Shown: positions 27,083 to 41,157, counted from the first letter of the stretch. The stretch is DNA of 64,000 nucleotides from Tubulanus polymorphus (GCF_964204645.1 NC_134031.1:17481307-17545306), one strand, 5' to 3'. Numbers and translations are program-made. Notes: generated by a model not told the origin, from the sequence alone.

Positions 27083-27814
27083 ATTGCCAGCTGAACAATG
27101 GTAGAACTTTAATAAGGCCATACAAATAAATTACTTGATTCCAACTACCCTCTTCTAATTTAGCCGCCGCCTGTCTTTTTTTGTCTTAAATTTTAGAATA
27201 ATTTATTGAAATCGAAGAATAAAAACGTTAACATTTATTGATGAAAACCTCTAGCTTTATTTCTCATGCATAGCTTCAATGCATAGCTTCCCCGAAGTGG
27301 TAACATAAATAATTCCTAGTTCAAGGCTAAACAAAAATGATACTTTGTTTCTTCGCAGCGGCCGTGTCATTTTTGTTAGATAGCCTATAATAAAATTTGT
27401 AATCAGTTCCTGCCGGTTCTTTTATAAGGTTATGGTAAAATTTATCACGATTTCAAAAACAGTAGGCCTCCACTAGGCCCGGTCTGTCAATAGAGGGGAG
27501 ACAACACCGATCCTCTGAAATTCGTAATTCGTGAAACGTAACTCGTAATTCATAATTCGTAACTCGCAAGTCGTATGGCCCTTGGGGAATTCCATAATTA
27601 TTAACATGTTCTTAACATTATTTTTAGTTAGTAAACAATCGAGTTGTTACTTTCGACATTTCGTCTATAAAATGCAAGGTTTTCATTTTCCATCGGGATC
27701 CCAAGTCCTCTCACGGGACATGCTGCGCTGCTGCAGTTTAACCTGTTTCACTTTTTCAGCATGAGTATTTTCATATAGGTATTAATTATATTTACTGGCA
27801 CTCGAGGAGGAAAG

Positions 27815-30800
27815 ATGAGAATCAACCTGCCAAATTCAACAACTGCCATTCGGCATATAACGCAAGGCACTTTATCTGAAATACGCAGCCAACAAGACGA
27901 CGAAAATGATATACAAGGAAAAATAAGTCGAGGTATTCGCCATCAATCAATTTACCCGTCCCATTCCACTTGCGGTTCGGTAAAAATCGACCAGTTCAAA
28001 AAGGGAATACTAGTCTAGTACCTAGCCGTCGTTCCACAACGGCACAAACAACGTCTAGGACGAAAGTGCTCATATATGGTTAGTTTTCGTCCCTCATTTT
28101 GAGGGACGAAGCTTTGAGCGTCTATTTCACCCCTTCATTCAAACACCATCAACTTACCTCAAACTGACTGTTCTGTAATCAGATGGAAGTTAACTATTGT
28201 TTGTGCATAAATTTATAATCCTAAGTAGCTTTTGACGATCGAAGTAACTCAAAACTTTTGCCTATTCGCCTCAAAAAACAGTTGAAGTGAAGCAATGTAA
28301 CAAATAGCGGTCATCCTTATTACCGAGATGACGTATTTTACCGAGATGAAATTAAATATAACATATTTATTTATTCCTTATCGATTTTAACAATTGATAT
28401 ATAATATTATATTGGTAATAAATGCCTGCTGGAGTCATATTTTACATATTTTGTCGGATATTTTTGTAGAAAAATAACTTTTAACTTTACCGATATGAGA
28501 TCGTCGATCAATCAAATTCAATATTTTCACTAGTGCATATTGAATTTTCACATTTTATTGATTTAGTCCGTATTGGAAATCCCGATTGTGGCAATCAGTT
28601 TAATTCAAATCAAATCAATAAATTCTCCGGTCCGCGTTCATTCATCAAAAATATTATTATCAAACAAGTTTTTTTTAAGTCAACAAGGTAACTAATCTAT
28701 TTATTTAAGTACAAAGGTTTGATTTGACACTAAAATCAGTTGTTGCATTGCAATTAACAGGAGTTAACCTCTATATGATATTTTAGCGTCAGACGTTGTT
28801 GGGGTATTCAGACTAAGGGAATACTGGCTCTGTGTCTGTAATCGTGAAAACGTCTTTTTTCATTTTTGTAGATGGAAAATTCTCGTGGTTTCATTGCGGC
28901 TCAAATCTTGAAGTCGTGGATACGTTTACCGGCGAACGGCTGGCTGCGTGGAGTTTCGGCGCGTGTCTCCACGACAAGAAAGCCACGATTACAGTGGTTA
29001 CCGAATATCGGTGTCCTGGTTCTCGGAAACTACTCGTCGGGGTCATGTACACGAATCAAACCAGTATGCTGTGCGTATTCAACATAAACAGATCAAAAGT
29101 AACGAAGGCAGTTGTCATGCCACAAATGGTTAGTGTCTGGCTATAAGACTGATCCTAATTGCAGCAGCCATTTCAACAGCAACAGGCCCTTCACTTACTT
29201 TACCAAATCACCAAATGTCCTTTAGGCCTACATATTTGAGGGTCCAAAGAGCGCCCCTATCTAAAATCTTCCTATCCATGCGCCCAAGACAAGCACACGG
29301 TATATGAATCAAAACGGTGAATATGGGGCCAAGAATAAACAATCAGACCTTTTGGGTTCGAACTGTTTTCAATGGTTTCCTGGCTCACTCGCTATCTGGT
29401 TGTTTCCCAGGGCACATCCGTGTTTCCAAACGTGCCGAGAAAGGGTTAAAATATAGTGAATAATCTCTGTCCTAGAAATGTTAATAAAAAGAACTCTTAA
29501 AAGATGACTTTCTTAAAAGATGACTCGATGATTTCAAAAAAGAAGTTAATTGTAAAAAGTAAATTTATCATCATCAATTGCGATGATTGCGTCATAGAAT
29601 TTCCATCTCAACGATGATACCGGTACCTCGTAATTTGACACTCCATAAATTCTTTTTTTTGTGATGATTCTCTTCTAATTTCTTATTTCAGGTAACGACG
29701 ATCGAGCACATCAGCGTCGGCGACAACGATATTCCAGACATCGAGTCTGTTCTCAGTGAACAACTGCGAATGTATTCCGGTTTAGTCGCTGTTGGTTTGA
29801 AGACCGGCCTCGTATTTCTAATCGGTATGTTTCACCGTGTAAAAAGCCTTGAACAATTAAATTTGGTTGAATGTGTACTGCCAACACTGCTGTTGGCAAT
29901 CAAGGGTTCCACTTGTGGCAAGTAAGGATCTGCTTGGTTTGCAAGCAGTTACTTGGTCCTTTGCATTTAATTCCTTTTACATCTCAGTTAAATCGAATTA
30001 ACTTTAGATAAATCAATTGTTGATAATGAAAACTATACCAATTACTGAGTGGACTTATGAATTCAGTGTATATTTGGGTGATCCTGTGATCATCGTTGGA
30101 TTTGGGAGCATTTCAAAGTTGATTGATGATGAACTGATTTTGACAACTCGAGTGCTCATCACGCTGTCAGCTCCCCCATTTCCTAACAATCCTACCAGTA
30201 CGCGTAAGCTGATTGACGTAACGAACAGAAGATCTAAGAACGTGCAGATTTCGTTTCTGGTTTTCAGATTTGAACGGAGATAGCTCTTTTACTTCCGATG
30301 AAGTGAGGCCGAGTCAACTTAGTATGATATCGCCCCGTGATACTGACACACATATCAAACGACACGCTGCGCTACAAAAAGGGGATCATTTATGTTTGCC
30401 GCTAGATTGTAAGTATGACAGCGAAGGAAAATCTGAATATTGATTCTAAAGGTAGATTGAATGGTCATCGAGTTCATGCTATGCATGCCTATCTATTTTG
30501 ATAGCCGAGTGTCATAGGAGAGGTTCGTTTCTATATCGGGCCACAGATGGTACGATATTGAAAAAATTTAACACGGGTAAGCAATGATTTTCAACCCAAT
30601 ACATTTTCACAATCATTTCACGTGTGCGTATTATTTTTTAAAATGTTTGTATTTTCGGTTCGTTTTGCGTAGATTATGTTTTCGTCAGTCAGCTACACTA
30701 CGCCAGACAGATCGGCTGCCTTTTGGTCGGGTTCAATTTCGGCTGTTTTCAAATGTGGCGTCTGAACAGTCCGGTTTTAGAGTACGTATGTTCCTCAGTC

Positions 30801-33800
30801 GCGTTGATTAGAATTTCTCTATCACCTGCAATGCGTTTAATACGCTACGTTTTCTATTTGATTGATCAGGTACAGTAGTCAGATTGAAGATGACCTAGCT
30901 CCGGTGATCGATTTTGTTTACCAAGAACCTGAAAACGACCCGAAGAATTTCGTTTATATCTGGGTTTGTCGCGGACCCAACTGTTTTGACCAAAGGTATG
31001 TGAATAATTTTTAGATTCCACGAAATTTTGATTATGCTTCGGTTTATTTTGATTATCGATCTTTGTTTTCAGGGATGGAGATTGTTCTTCTTTGTCGATG
31101 TACCAGTTCGGGTATAACAAGAAAAATCATATATCAAACTATGGATATTTGTACGAGGTATGTTCATCCCATATCATTAAGAGAAACCCTTAAAAATGGG
31201 TATGATAATTCCATTCGAAATGTAGGGGTTAAAATGATAACATCCGTTTGAATTGATATTGTGGTTTTCTATTAATGATATTCATCAAGACTGGAAATAT
31301 TCTCAACTATTTACAATGTTCATCCAGACTAGGCTTAATCGAAGTCATCAAAGTTTTGTTCTTAGTTCTGACTGGCTTGTTACGGTATAAATCATTAGAA
31401 AATGATAAAATGTCCCTGTTTTGTAGGATTTGTCGACAGTCGTACATAGGTTTGAGCACGCATTGACGATGGACCCGTACAACATGTCGGAAATACCGAT
31501 GAATTGTAGTAAACTCGTGAGCAGCAAACTGATCTGCGTCGACGCGATGAACTTCCAACAGGATTCTGAAGATTCATTCGATGGTAAGATTCTATTTTAT
31601 TCAGAAAATTTAGCTCGCGCTTGGAAAGAAACGAGAATATTGCGTTAAATTTTCGTCACAGTTTTCATTTTGCCTATCAAATTCCTGAAAATGCAGCTAC
31701 TACAGATGAAATATCTACTCAATCATGGAATTGGACGCTCATTTTGGATTGAAATGTTTGTTTTCTTGATCTTGGAATAGAGATTGTCTATCTATTTTTT
31801 TGATTGGTAGATTTGTTTTGATTTGGTATCCCTGACAAACCCACCACACCTGCCGGCAATGAATTGGAAGGTTTGATTTTGAAATCGGATTGACTTGTTT
31901 GTTTTTCAGGTAGTTCAAATGATCTTAGCCTGTGTATGTTTACATGGGAAGCCTATCCTGAAGATACGCATTCTCGGTCAGTTACGATACTAGCGATGTT
32001 CGACCTGAATCGATGGTATCACGCTCAAATGCCAGGATCCATTCGGTAAATTCAACGCACTAGTTAACTATGCATCAGAAAAGAAAAATTAATGTCTGAA
32101 AACTGATGATTTAGAGCGCTGTATAATGTACTTTTAGGCCGGCAAATCGTGAATGTTCATTTTTTGCATTTTACTCGTTGAAGGAATCACTTCTCGCGGC
32201 TAGTCATTGTAATTTAATTGTAAGCATTAAAATCTCTGCATTGAGGATTCTCGCTTTAAAGATTCTCACTCATATCTCAAAAACTTACATTAAATGTACG
32301 ATTCGTTTTGCAGGCTTGTGATGTTAATTCGGCCGGAGTCGTACGATTTAGTTCAACAGCAATGCCTTCGCCAGAACAGCATTTCTACCCGTCAGCTCTT
32401 TCATTTGGTGAGTACGGTTTAAAATAAAAACTTGTAAAAGCATACGGATAGTTCTGGGATGTCAATTGCTTGTCTAAAGGCAACTTTTAGCGGTATTTCT
32501 TGAATTACCTTTATCAACCAGTCACCATCAAAATGTTGACGTCCGTTGTATGATGGAGGTTCACTTTTACAAATGGTCGTATTTTCATCTTGAAAAACTT
32601 GAAAATCACCCATAAAATACCCGGGAAGACTTCGGAATTTCAAATTAGTGCTTGGAACAATGAACTCAGGGCTGATAGTGATAAAGTACTTGTTTCTACT
32701 TCCTATTATGTAGGATGAATTCTATCGTTCTCATTTTCTGTATCTTCTCAATGTTTGTAGATGTGATGTGTATGTTGGAAAACGGAATTGTAAGTGCGGA
32801 ATTTCTCGGCGTTCAGCGACAGTGTCTCGTTGATTTGATGCGTTTCGGCCCGATGGGAATCGTAGAACCGACTGATTTATATAATCGCTGTTATTTATGC
32901 GGCCTGCTGCCAAAAGGCAACAATGCCCCAGCGCCGAGCACCGCTTTGGTAAGCAATACTTATCCATCCATATTAAGTTAGGTATTTATCTATGTATTTC
33001 AGAAATGAATAACGAAAATTTGTACCAATCCTGAGATATATTGTGATATAAATCTGAAACAAAAAATGCAAACGGATAATTCTGATTAATTTTTTTACAG
33101 AATTTACAGCGTGAAGCTTTGCTGAGTATTGCCCTAGAATACGCAGTTGTTGGTATAATGTCTGCCTGTATAACCCAGTGGGCAGAAGGAGGTAGGTATC
33201 TAACTAGCTATAAAAAATCTCGTATACACAAGCCATTATGGTAAATCATTATCTTCGTTGAATAATCTAAATTAATCTCATTAATGTTGCTGGTATTGCA
33301 GAATTCACTCAGAAAGGTTGCAACAGACGCTTTCTGCTACAGTGGATGTGGAAACGAACCGTTCAGCTGAAGGAGTGCATCGATAAAATCTGTAAGCTTC
33401 AGCCCAACAATCCGCTTTTGCCAATTTTGAATTAACAAATCTATAACCTTTACAGGGTCACCTCCTTGATTCCTTAAACACTCCTTCCAAATGGAAAATA
33501 CTTTTAAAGATGCATCAAACTCCTTTAATTTGAGCAAAATGCTCGAAACTCCTTTAAAACTCCTTCAATTTTGAGAAAAAAAGGCAATTCAAAATTTGTC
33601 TAGTTTGTAGTTGCCTTAATCGGTACAGTTGGGACATGGATATTTTTTAACCCAATTAGGCGGTTACGGAATAAGAAGGCGTGTTAGGTATTGTGTAGAA
33701 TAAAAGTTTGGTTTTCAGCTCGCCTAAATTTAATCAACTTGTCGATCGACATCATTTTCAGGTATTCCGATGTTTAACTTCAGTAACTGTCCCGTCGATA

Positions 33801-36800
33801 GACAAACTCTACAGCTGCTTAATAACCAGTGCAACCAGTTGAATCATATCGTTTCATTATTCCAACTGCTGCAAACCGAAGAAGCTGGACCTATCACTGA
33901 ACAAGGTAATTTATGTATTCGCTAAAAGAAGACTTGTGCGATCCTAAATTGGCGATTATTTTTACGCGAAAATCAAAATTCTTGTATTGATTATTTAGGT
34001 TTGCGAGATTTAGTCAGTAAGAGCAGTGTGGTAACGTTACTGTTACAATTTACGCAGATGGTTCAGTGGTTTTTAGCCGCTCGGTTGCTGCCTGAAAACG
34101 AAGGTAAATTTCAAAATCATCAATATGTCTAGTTAAAACCCTTTCAGTGCTAACTTGTCAACTATCATCCGATTTCAAAAGAAGGCGATCCTATCATCTG
34201 GAGTCCGTTTATTACCGATAGATACGATGCATTTCAGAGAACTCGTATCCACCGGACGACCAGTACGCGTACCCAGTAACGTCGATACTCGCGGCATTTT
34301 CTGACCGACGCCAGGAATTGAGAAATATCCACTCGGATAGCGTGTTCCATGATTTATTGATGATCGATGGTATGGTCAATCAATTCGGCGATGAATTACG
34401 TCAAGTTTGGTTAAAAGAGGGCGGTACCGGAGTATACCCTCCAGCTAGTATACATGTAAGATTTAAATGAAAATATTCTCGGTTTAATGCCCCGAAATTC
34501 TAAATCTGAAATGTCCGTCATCATAATTCTAGGCGTTGCTGTCGATCTATTTATTGAACGGAGTTCCGTTGATGTTGAAACACAGTATAGTCGCGTATTT
34601 CATCCTCGACCTCATCTCTCTGCAAGCAGACGGTCGTCATGACAATATTACCGATTGTTGGTCGGGATTTTGTCAGAGGTTCTCACTGCCGCTCGGACTT
34701 ACTCGACTTATACATGGCATGTGGCAACTCGATCATAAAGACAGTGAGGTAAAAATCTCTACTGAGATTGTAGTTTTTGGGTCGTTCTTTATTCAAATAT
34801 GGTCAAACTTCTTTAAGTCATTGTAAAGAACAGTTGTAGTTGGGACCATTGATATGTTGATGACTTATTCGAGTTAAGTCTTATGCTAGTCGCAATGTTT
34901 TGCTTACTGCGATGAGATGTGTCTCTCCCAGTGGCAAGCAACATACTTTGCTCTGACAGGACTAGTCGCACACTTTTGCTGGTAATCGCATTGCAGTTGA
35001 TCTAAGCGCCCATTTACGACCAGTTTCAACCGATTGCGTCATACAAACAGTCGCAAATCAACCTACGCCTGCTTTAGTAAATTAAAACTTAAAATACGAA
35101 CTGGGACTCCGCAAGAGAGCCAGCATAAGTGATGTGATGACTGATGTGTACATTTCAGGAAGCGTTGAAAACGTTATTGGATCCGATGGTTGAGAAAGTG
35201 CTTCAACCCTGGCATCATAGACGTATATTGAAATCGTTCCTGTATCAAGGTCACGCTCGTTATGCACTGAGATATTTACACACGAGACGTCCGACAATCG
35301 TCTCGGCCGATGACGTCAAATTGAAACTCGATATTCTTCTAGCTAATGGGTTTGTAGATTATTTACGACATACATAGATAGGTTGCATGATATCTTCTAC
35401 AGTAGACTTGTTTAAAATTTTACTTATCCCAATCATCACTCTGACTACCCTGGAGGAAATCTATTGGTCCTATCTCGAATCAACAGCAGGATCTACTCTA
35501 TCAATAACTTCATCTATAAACAATTAATGCGGTTGGCATATCATTTAGTTTCGAGAATAATTCTGTAATGGCTCAATCTGGGGTCTCTGCTAGTCAGTAA
35601 TCTGTCTGTGGTTTAGTTTCACAATCGGATATTTTCAAAAACCACATTTTGGTATAAGCCCGTCCGATTAAAGAAGCTTACCACCAATGATTAGGTTAAT
35701 AACTAGGGCCTGTACTATATGCGTGTATCCTTCATTTACTGTGTTCTTTTCTAAACCTGTTTTTCGTTGCTACTTGATAACAGTTGTACGTCTGAGGCTT
35801 TCCATTACCAACGCTCTTGTCGCGATCAAATTAACTCTACAGACCTTCTTCGACATTTCTATCGAGGATGCCTTGAAAGTGAGTCGAGATTTTCATGAAT
35901 TTCGTACAGTTACGATGCTCATCTTCCCCGATTAACCACTGACTAATGACTTCATTATATCGTAAATAATTCTAGCTCAATCGATGGACAAGTTACTACA
36001 GCTGTCAATGAATAGTCAAGAAGAGGAAGCCCTCGTTTCTTACTTGAAAAACTGCGAGATAGATGGCGCCTACGCGGAGGAGTTGTTGACCATGCACTAT
36101 CTACAACGAGGCCGCTTTATCGAAGCCGTTCAACTGAACGAAAATTCAAAGCACAAAGCGCCGGTGGATGCCGACATGAGCCGGCGTACGGCTGCCCGCA
36201 ACGCCATCGTTAAAGGATACATGTCCGTTTTGCCGAACGTGCAGCGAAAATTCATCTATATGTCGAGCGGCGCCGCGTCGCAGCCGACGACGAAGAAAAG
36301 CGTGATCGCGCGACCGAAACCGCTGTCGACCGTCGTGAATAAAGATCACGGCGCTAAAGTGGTATCGCAGGCGAGTCTGATTCTCGCCGTGTTAGACAAA
36401 GTCGAAGAAACGAATCTACAAGAGGATCTACAAAACGATCCGAGGTAAAAATGACGTAAATCCCCGTTTGGAAGCTACCTTTCATCCATTCCCGGTCCTA
36501 CGCCGTGTTGTGTTTCTCTGCTTGTCCTGGGATCTTAGCCTTGAGCTTCGGCAGCGAATAAAGATTTACTCATAGATTTTATACGATGTATTATTTGAGA
36601 TACGACCTACAACAATGGCGTCATTCTCCCATCTTCAAATCATATGATGTATATTGATTCATACTTAACAATATATTTTGGAATATTGGGAAATCAGAAA
36701 CATCTAGAAAATAAATCAGGGAAAACTCGACAAATTCTGTCAAAAGTCAGAAAATTTCGAAATGCTTGACCACACGTTTCTTTATCAATACTTGACTCAT

Positions 36801-39800
36801 TGAAAATGAATTAATTGTAACATTTAAAACCAAGAAATTCCTTGGATTTACTCAGGGAAAACTCAGAGAATTAGTAAATTGGTGGAAAGTGACCTCCCTG
36901 GTCTAATTGAAACGGTGAAATGGCGCAGTGTATTTTATTTTATATAATCTTATTATTTGCAATGTAAAATATTTGGCTATATTTTGTTGTGGCATTGATG
37001 ATTTCAGAGAAACAAGTCAAGTTGTTTACGCCAGCATCATCGAGGAATTGAGTGATGGCCCGCCTGTCAGTAACACGCCATCGAAACTAGCATTCGGTTT
37101 ATCTCCTGTGAAGTCATTCCAAAAACGTTCCGACTCGGCAAAAAAGTAAGGACTTCTTAGGCATTAATGATGGTAGTTTGAGTAAGTAACATCTACATTA
37201 ATATTGTGCGTTCGATTTTAGAAAAACTCCGTATTACAACGCTGAAGCGATGGCTTTGTTGAAAACGCCACCGATCAGACATAAACCGGCTAGCAAAACT
37301 CCGATGTCGGCAAAACCGGCGCGCGCGTCGACACCTCAGTCAATCCTGAAAGTTCGTCAGATTAATGACGCCGTGACTTCATCTGCGACCAAGAAAGATT
37401 ACTCGGTTAAAGGCAGACGCATCCTAGGTATGTAGTGAATACTTTGAAAAATCTTTAGGGCCATTCATAAAGCGGGAATGCGAAACTTTCTGGTTTTCAG
37501 TAGTTGGGTTCGTAAACATGACTAAGGCAATCAATAGTACTTAACATACCGTAGCTGCTTTGAAATGTTTGAAATGCTCTTAAAAGTTTCTAAAAGTTTA
37601 TCATCCCTACTGCAGATCTAATCTCGAGTGAGAAAGAAACAGTTTCGTCTCCACTGGCGAAGTCGCCCGCCGTTTCTAGACTGCAAAAACAGACGACGAC
37701 TCCGCAGCAGACGTCATCGCCCGACCGTAAACAGTTACGATTCTCGATGCCCGGCGATACGACGACGGACAAACCTACCGATACGTCGTCGCGCGTCGAT
37801 GCCAGCAGCTCGTTGTTGCGTGCTGCGCAGCTGAAATCGATGTCGTCAAAAAAAGTTTCCATCTTAACTGAGCAGTCTCCCGATGCATCCATGGATACGA
37901 GTGAACAAGAGATTACTTTCAAATCGTCAAAAGGTAGAAATTGTTGTTATGTTTGCCTTCTTATTCATATTTACCCTTTACAGTCAATACAGTCACTCCT
38001 TCCATATAGAAAACTATCACTTTTGGCTTCAATGGTATGGCATTTTCTATTTAACTCACCGCGGCTTGACGGGTAGTATGGTGCTACCTTCTAAATACAA
38101 ACTAAAACCAATCGTGAAATGAGTGAAAAAATACAGTGATGAAGTTAATTACAATGGATGATAGACTGATTTTATGATTTTTTTTAAAGTTACTGGTGAA
38201 TAGTACGAGCTGTTTCTAATTTTCGATGTTGTGTTTTGATAGTTGCCGCCGCTGGTGGAGACAACGCGCACATCGGAAGACATTCACCCGTCGAGCCGAC
38301 CGAACAACCTTCAGCCTCGCAATCATTCCTCGGTCGATTGTTCTCATTCGGGACTCCCGAGCAGAAGTCATCTCCCGCAACTCGACTGTTCACCGGTGAA
38401 ACGTCGGAATCGACGCGACGAGTCGCCCATTCAATCGACGACGAATCGCAAGACGACGACGATGATCAGGAAGACGACGAAGAGGAAGAAGAGAAAGCCG
38501 ATGACGCCGACGACGAGGAAACAGTCGAAGATGAAGCGACGATGGAAGAGGGAGAAGATGAGGAGGATGTTATATCATCAGGAGATTCGGTCATTACCGA
38601 GGAGGATGCGGCACTACTAACGCCACCTGTCGTTCCTGAAGAGAAAACGGTGAATAAATAATCAGTTTACTGATTTAGATTTAGTTTTACAATTCGAGAT
38701 GACATTTTTGAAAAGTTTGAGAATGTTTGGTGTTATATATGACTGGTTCATGTTTGTGTATTTCTATTGATTTTTAGGTTGAAGAAGTGACGCCCACTGG
38801 GTCATCGGATGAATCGGAGATGTCAGGAGAACCAGGTATGTTTTAATACGTATTCGACCGATTCCTGATAGAAGTATGAAGAAAACTCCACCCTATGTGT
38901 TAGCGTTGGGAATGTAACTGTAAATGTGTCATGTCTGATGCAGGTACCTTAAGCGCCTCTCTTAAATTGTTCTTTATGAAGGTGCTGCTATGAAATGAGT
39001 CCTTGTTTCGTGGTTTTGTATGAAAGTTTCTATAAATTAAGTTTTTCTCTAGTTGTTTTTGAAAAATATTAATTTTGCTCGAAACGACTGATGTAAAAAC
39101 ATCGACGTTTGTTTTGTAGAACGAGACAGAACTCGTCAGAAGTCGCCGTTGTCGTCCGGATCGTTCATGATGCAAATGCGATCGGGAAAAGGAGGCCGCG
39201 ACCAAAGTCCAGATGAGGTTAAGCCTTCTCAGGAATCTCCAGAAAAAACAGGTAGGTTAGAGCGAATTGTTGCTCTGAGAATCGTTGATATTTCGTCTAT
39301 CATCCGAAATTATTAAATCGTGATTTGTGTTCGTTAACATTAGGAATGCAGCACAGTTTTACATTCGCGACGCCGGTTCCTGTGGAAACAGATGCAGGTG
39401 AGAGATAAACAACGGTCTTAGTGGACCTGGAAAACTGGGAAAATTCAGGGAATGGGAAAAATGTAGAAAACAGAGAAACTGTTGAAATCTGCCAAAATTT
39501 TGGAAACTGGGAATTTAGATATGCTATTGACCACGTATGTCTTTATGAATATGTGATTCATGAATAATGGTTATAGATTGTGACATTTTAAACAAAGAGA
39601 TTTCTCAATTTAAAATTCCATGGAATTCAGGAAATTTTGTGTTATAACATGGAAAACTCAAAGGGAATTTGTAAATGGGTGGAAGGTGGCGGCACCCTGT
39701 AGCATATGAAACTCCTGTTTTGCCCATCATGTAGTCGGTGGTTGTTGGAATATTTCTTTTCACTTTTGTAGCTTCTATCGAAAACAGTATATCTACGACG

Positions 39801-40789
39801 CCATCGACTCCGGCGAGACCGTTCGTCTTCTCTCCACCTCTCACTCGATCACGACAACGTCTACGTCGTAGCAACGAAGAACAAATACCGAAACCAGATT
39901 TACGTCTGCCTTCTCCGCCGAGGACTCCCGGCACGAGGTCGTCGCCGCCTCGTCGCAGCAGTCGTGGGGAAAAGGTCGCCAGCCCGATGGTTTTGACATT
40001 CGAGCAGCAAGACGTGCCTGATTCTCCGAGTTCACGGACGCGATCAAACCGGTGAGATACACAAATACAGCATTCGTAGCGAGTCTCCTTAAAAAGTGCT
40101 TACTTTTGAACAGATTTAGTAGGGCCCTTACTTAGCACGGAAAAAAATCTTGAAAAGTTTAAAAATTGCCTACAAAATTCTTGCTTTTGACTTTTGGTAT
40201 CCCAAATTTTTTTTTGACAATTATGTACATTATTATGCCAGTGTTAATGCCTGTATAAACATATTGTTGAAGATAACCTGTCCCACACTTCTGTGCTATA
40301 TAAAAGCTATACCAGTGTTTCACAAGCATGTTATGGATTAGAACGAGGGCCACTCTTAATGATAGGAAAAGTCCTCTCTTTTGTCTCAGTATTATGAACC
40401 CTGAAATTCCGGTCCGGATGGAAATTAATCGGCTGCCTTTTGAAATCAAATTTTCACATTTTCACCACCCACTGAAAACATCGTCTGGAATGGAGTAAGA
40501 ATGAACAATGATTTACTGCTTGCTTATTTTCAGGGGTAAACGAACTCAACGAATCCCATTAACGTCATCGTCGAAAACTGTCGCCGAGTTGCCCGTCGTC
40601 GGTGACGTCCGATCGTTAACCCCAGACGCGGTGGTAACGCAGTCTCCTCATCAGAAAAAACAACAAGACAAAAAAGCAGCCAGCGGATACCGCATGGTTC
40701 TACGTAATCGCAGGTCGTCGCTGTTGACTCCCGGCAGTCAAAGCACAAAATCTCGGCCATCAACTCTGGAACGTACGCGAAATAAATAA
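27815..40789 (+). CDS. AHCTF1: ELYS nucleoporin (AT-hook-containing transcription factor 1)
   Basis: ELYS binds chromatin and recruits the Nup107-160 complex to seed nuclear pores after mitosis. Exons: 27815-27932, 28872-29128, 29692-29824, 30268-30408, 30673-30781, 30870-30995, 31073-31157, 31427-31583, 31910-32045, 32138-32219, 32314-32407, 32761-32948, 33101-33191, 33302-33391, 33762-33905, 33999-34103, 34238-34455, 34533-34748, 35159-35349, 35784-35878, 35976-36444, 37008-37145, 37222-37427, 37616-37933, 38243-38649, 38778-38835, 39120-39251, 39344-39397, 39772-40051, 40534-40789. Phases close to 1,697 residues (human about 2,266). Residues 1-480 form the beta-propeller (GERLAAW, QEPENDP, FDLNRWYHAQMP); about 600-1080 is the helical ELYS domain (GGTGVYPPAS, LMIDGMVNQFG, ARPKPLS). 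The rest is low-complexity, with an acidic run in exon 25 and a basic RGKRTQR near the end. Exon 1 is the least certain. Confidence 0.93.
28086..28110. repeat. Perfect 11-bp hairpin
   Basis: TTCGTCCCTCA, a 3-base loop, then TGAGGGACGAA, in ELYS intron 1. Possibly the end of an old fold-back element. Confidence 0.6.
33432..33672 (-). repeat. Interspersed repeat family C, copy 3
   Basis: In an ELYS intron, inverted relative to the copy at 22513: CTCCTTTAATTTGAGCAAAATGCTCGAAACTCC-type text, then TGAGAAAAAAAGGCAAT, ending AACCCAATTAGGCGGTTACGG. The GGTAACCGCCTAATTGGGT module shows the two copies are the same family. Confidence 0.65.
36700..36900 (+). repeat. Family A-related repeat in an ELYS intron
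   Basis: TCAGGGAAAACTC occurs twice with CAGAAAATTTC between, ending AGTGACCTCCCTGG. This is the inverted form of the TTCCCTGAC modules, and it lacks a clean left TIR. Confidence 0.5.
39427..39702 (+). repeat. Family A-related repeat in an ELYS intron
   Basis: GGAAAACTGGGAAAATTCAGGGAATGGG at the left and GGTGGAAGGTGGCGGCACCCTG at the right, with the same GGGAAT modules as the 36.7-kb copy. Confidence 0.5.
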
Positions 40790-41157
40790 CGTAAATTCGA
40801 AATAGAGAATTGTATAATAACGGACTAAGGATTTGTACTTAAAAAGAAAATTCAAGGCACAGTTTCACGGAAAATCAAATTCGAGTTTTAAGATAAGCTG
40901 CTGTTCATTGCTTCATATTTCTGATAGAAATATTTTGTTGCGAGGCTCGGGCCTTGTTTTAAAGATGCCAATGCCGCAATTTATTTACACCGTATGCATT
41001 TAAGAGACGAATAAGAATTGACTCTGTGTGATAACGAGAAAGATGGCGCGTTAGTAGATTACGGCTGAATCTGATTAGTTAATGATGTTATGTTGCATGA
41101 TAATACATGTACATGATGTGTGAAAACATGGTTGATAATGTAATTTCATTGAATATA

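Larger units (their letters stand above)
26130..27814. promoter_or_regulatory. Shared upstream interval between IMP4 and ELYS
   Basis: The start codons of the two divergent genes lie 1.8 kb apart, so both promoters must fall here. No TATA box is obvious. The interval holds a C16 run (26229-26244) and a minisatellite with an inserted inverted repeat. A cluster of short AATTCGTAAT/AACTCGTAATTC repeats is at about 27518-27570. Transcription starts cannot be placed by eye. Confidence 0.4.

Noticed and set aside
28832-29146. 104-codon frame with its own ATG in the ELYS propeller
   Set aside because: The ATG is in the intron before the acceptor at 28871. The frame is simply ELYS exon 2 extended on both sides.
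38243-38620. Long second frame (basic, Arg/Lys-rich) over ELYS exon 25
   Set aside because: A shadow of the acidic Asp/Glu coding run in the next frame. Phase and junctions support the acidic reading.
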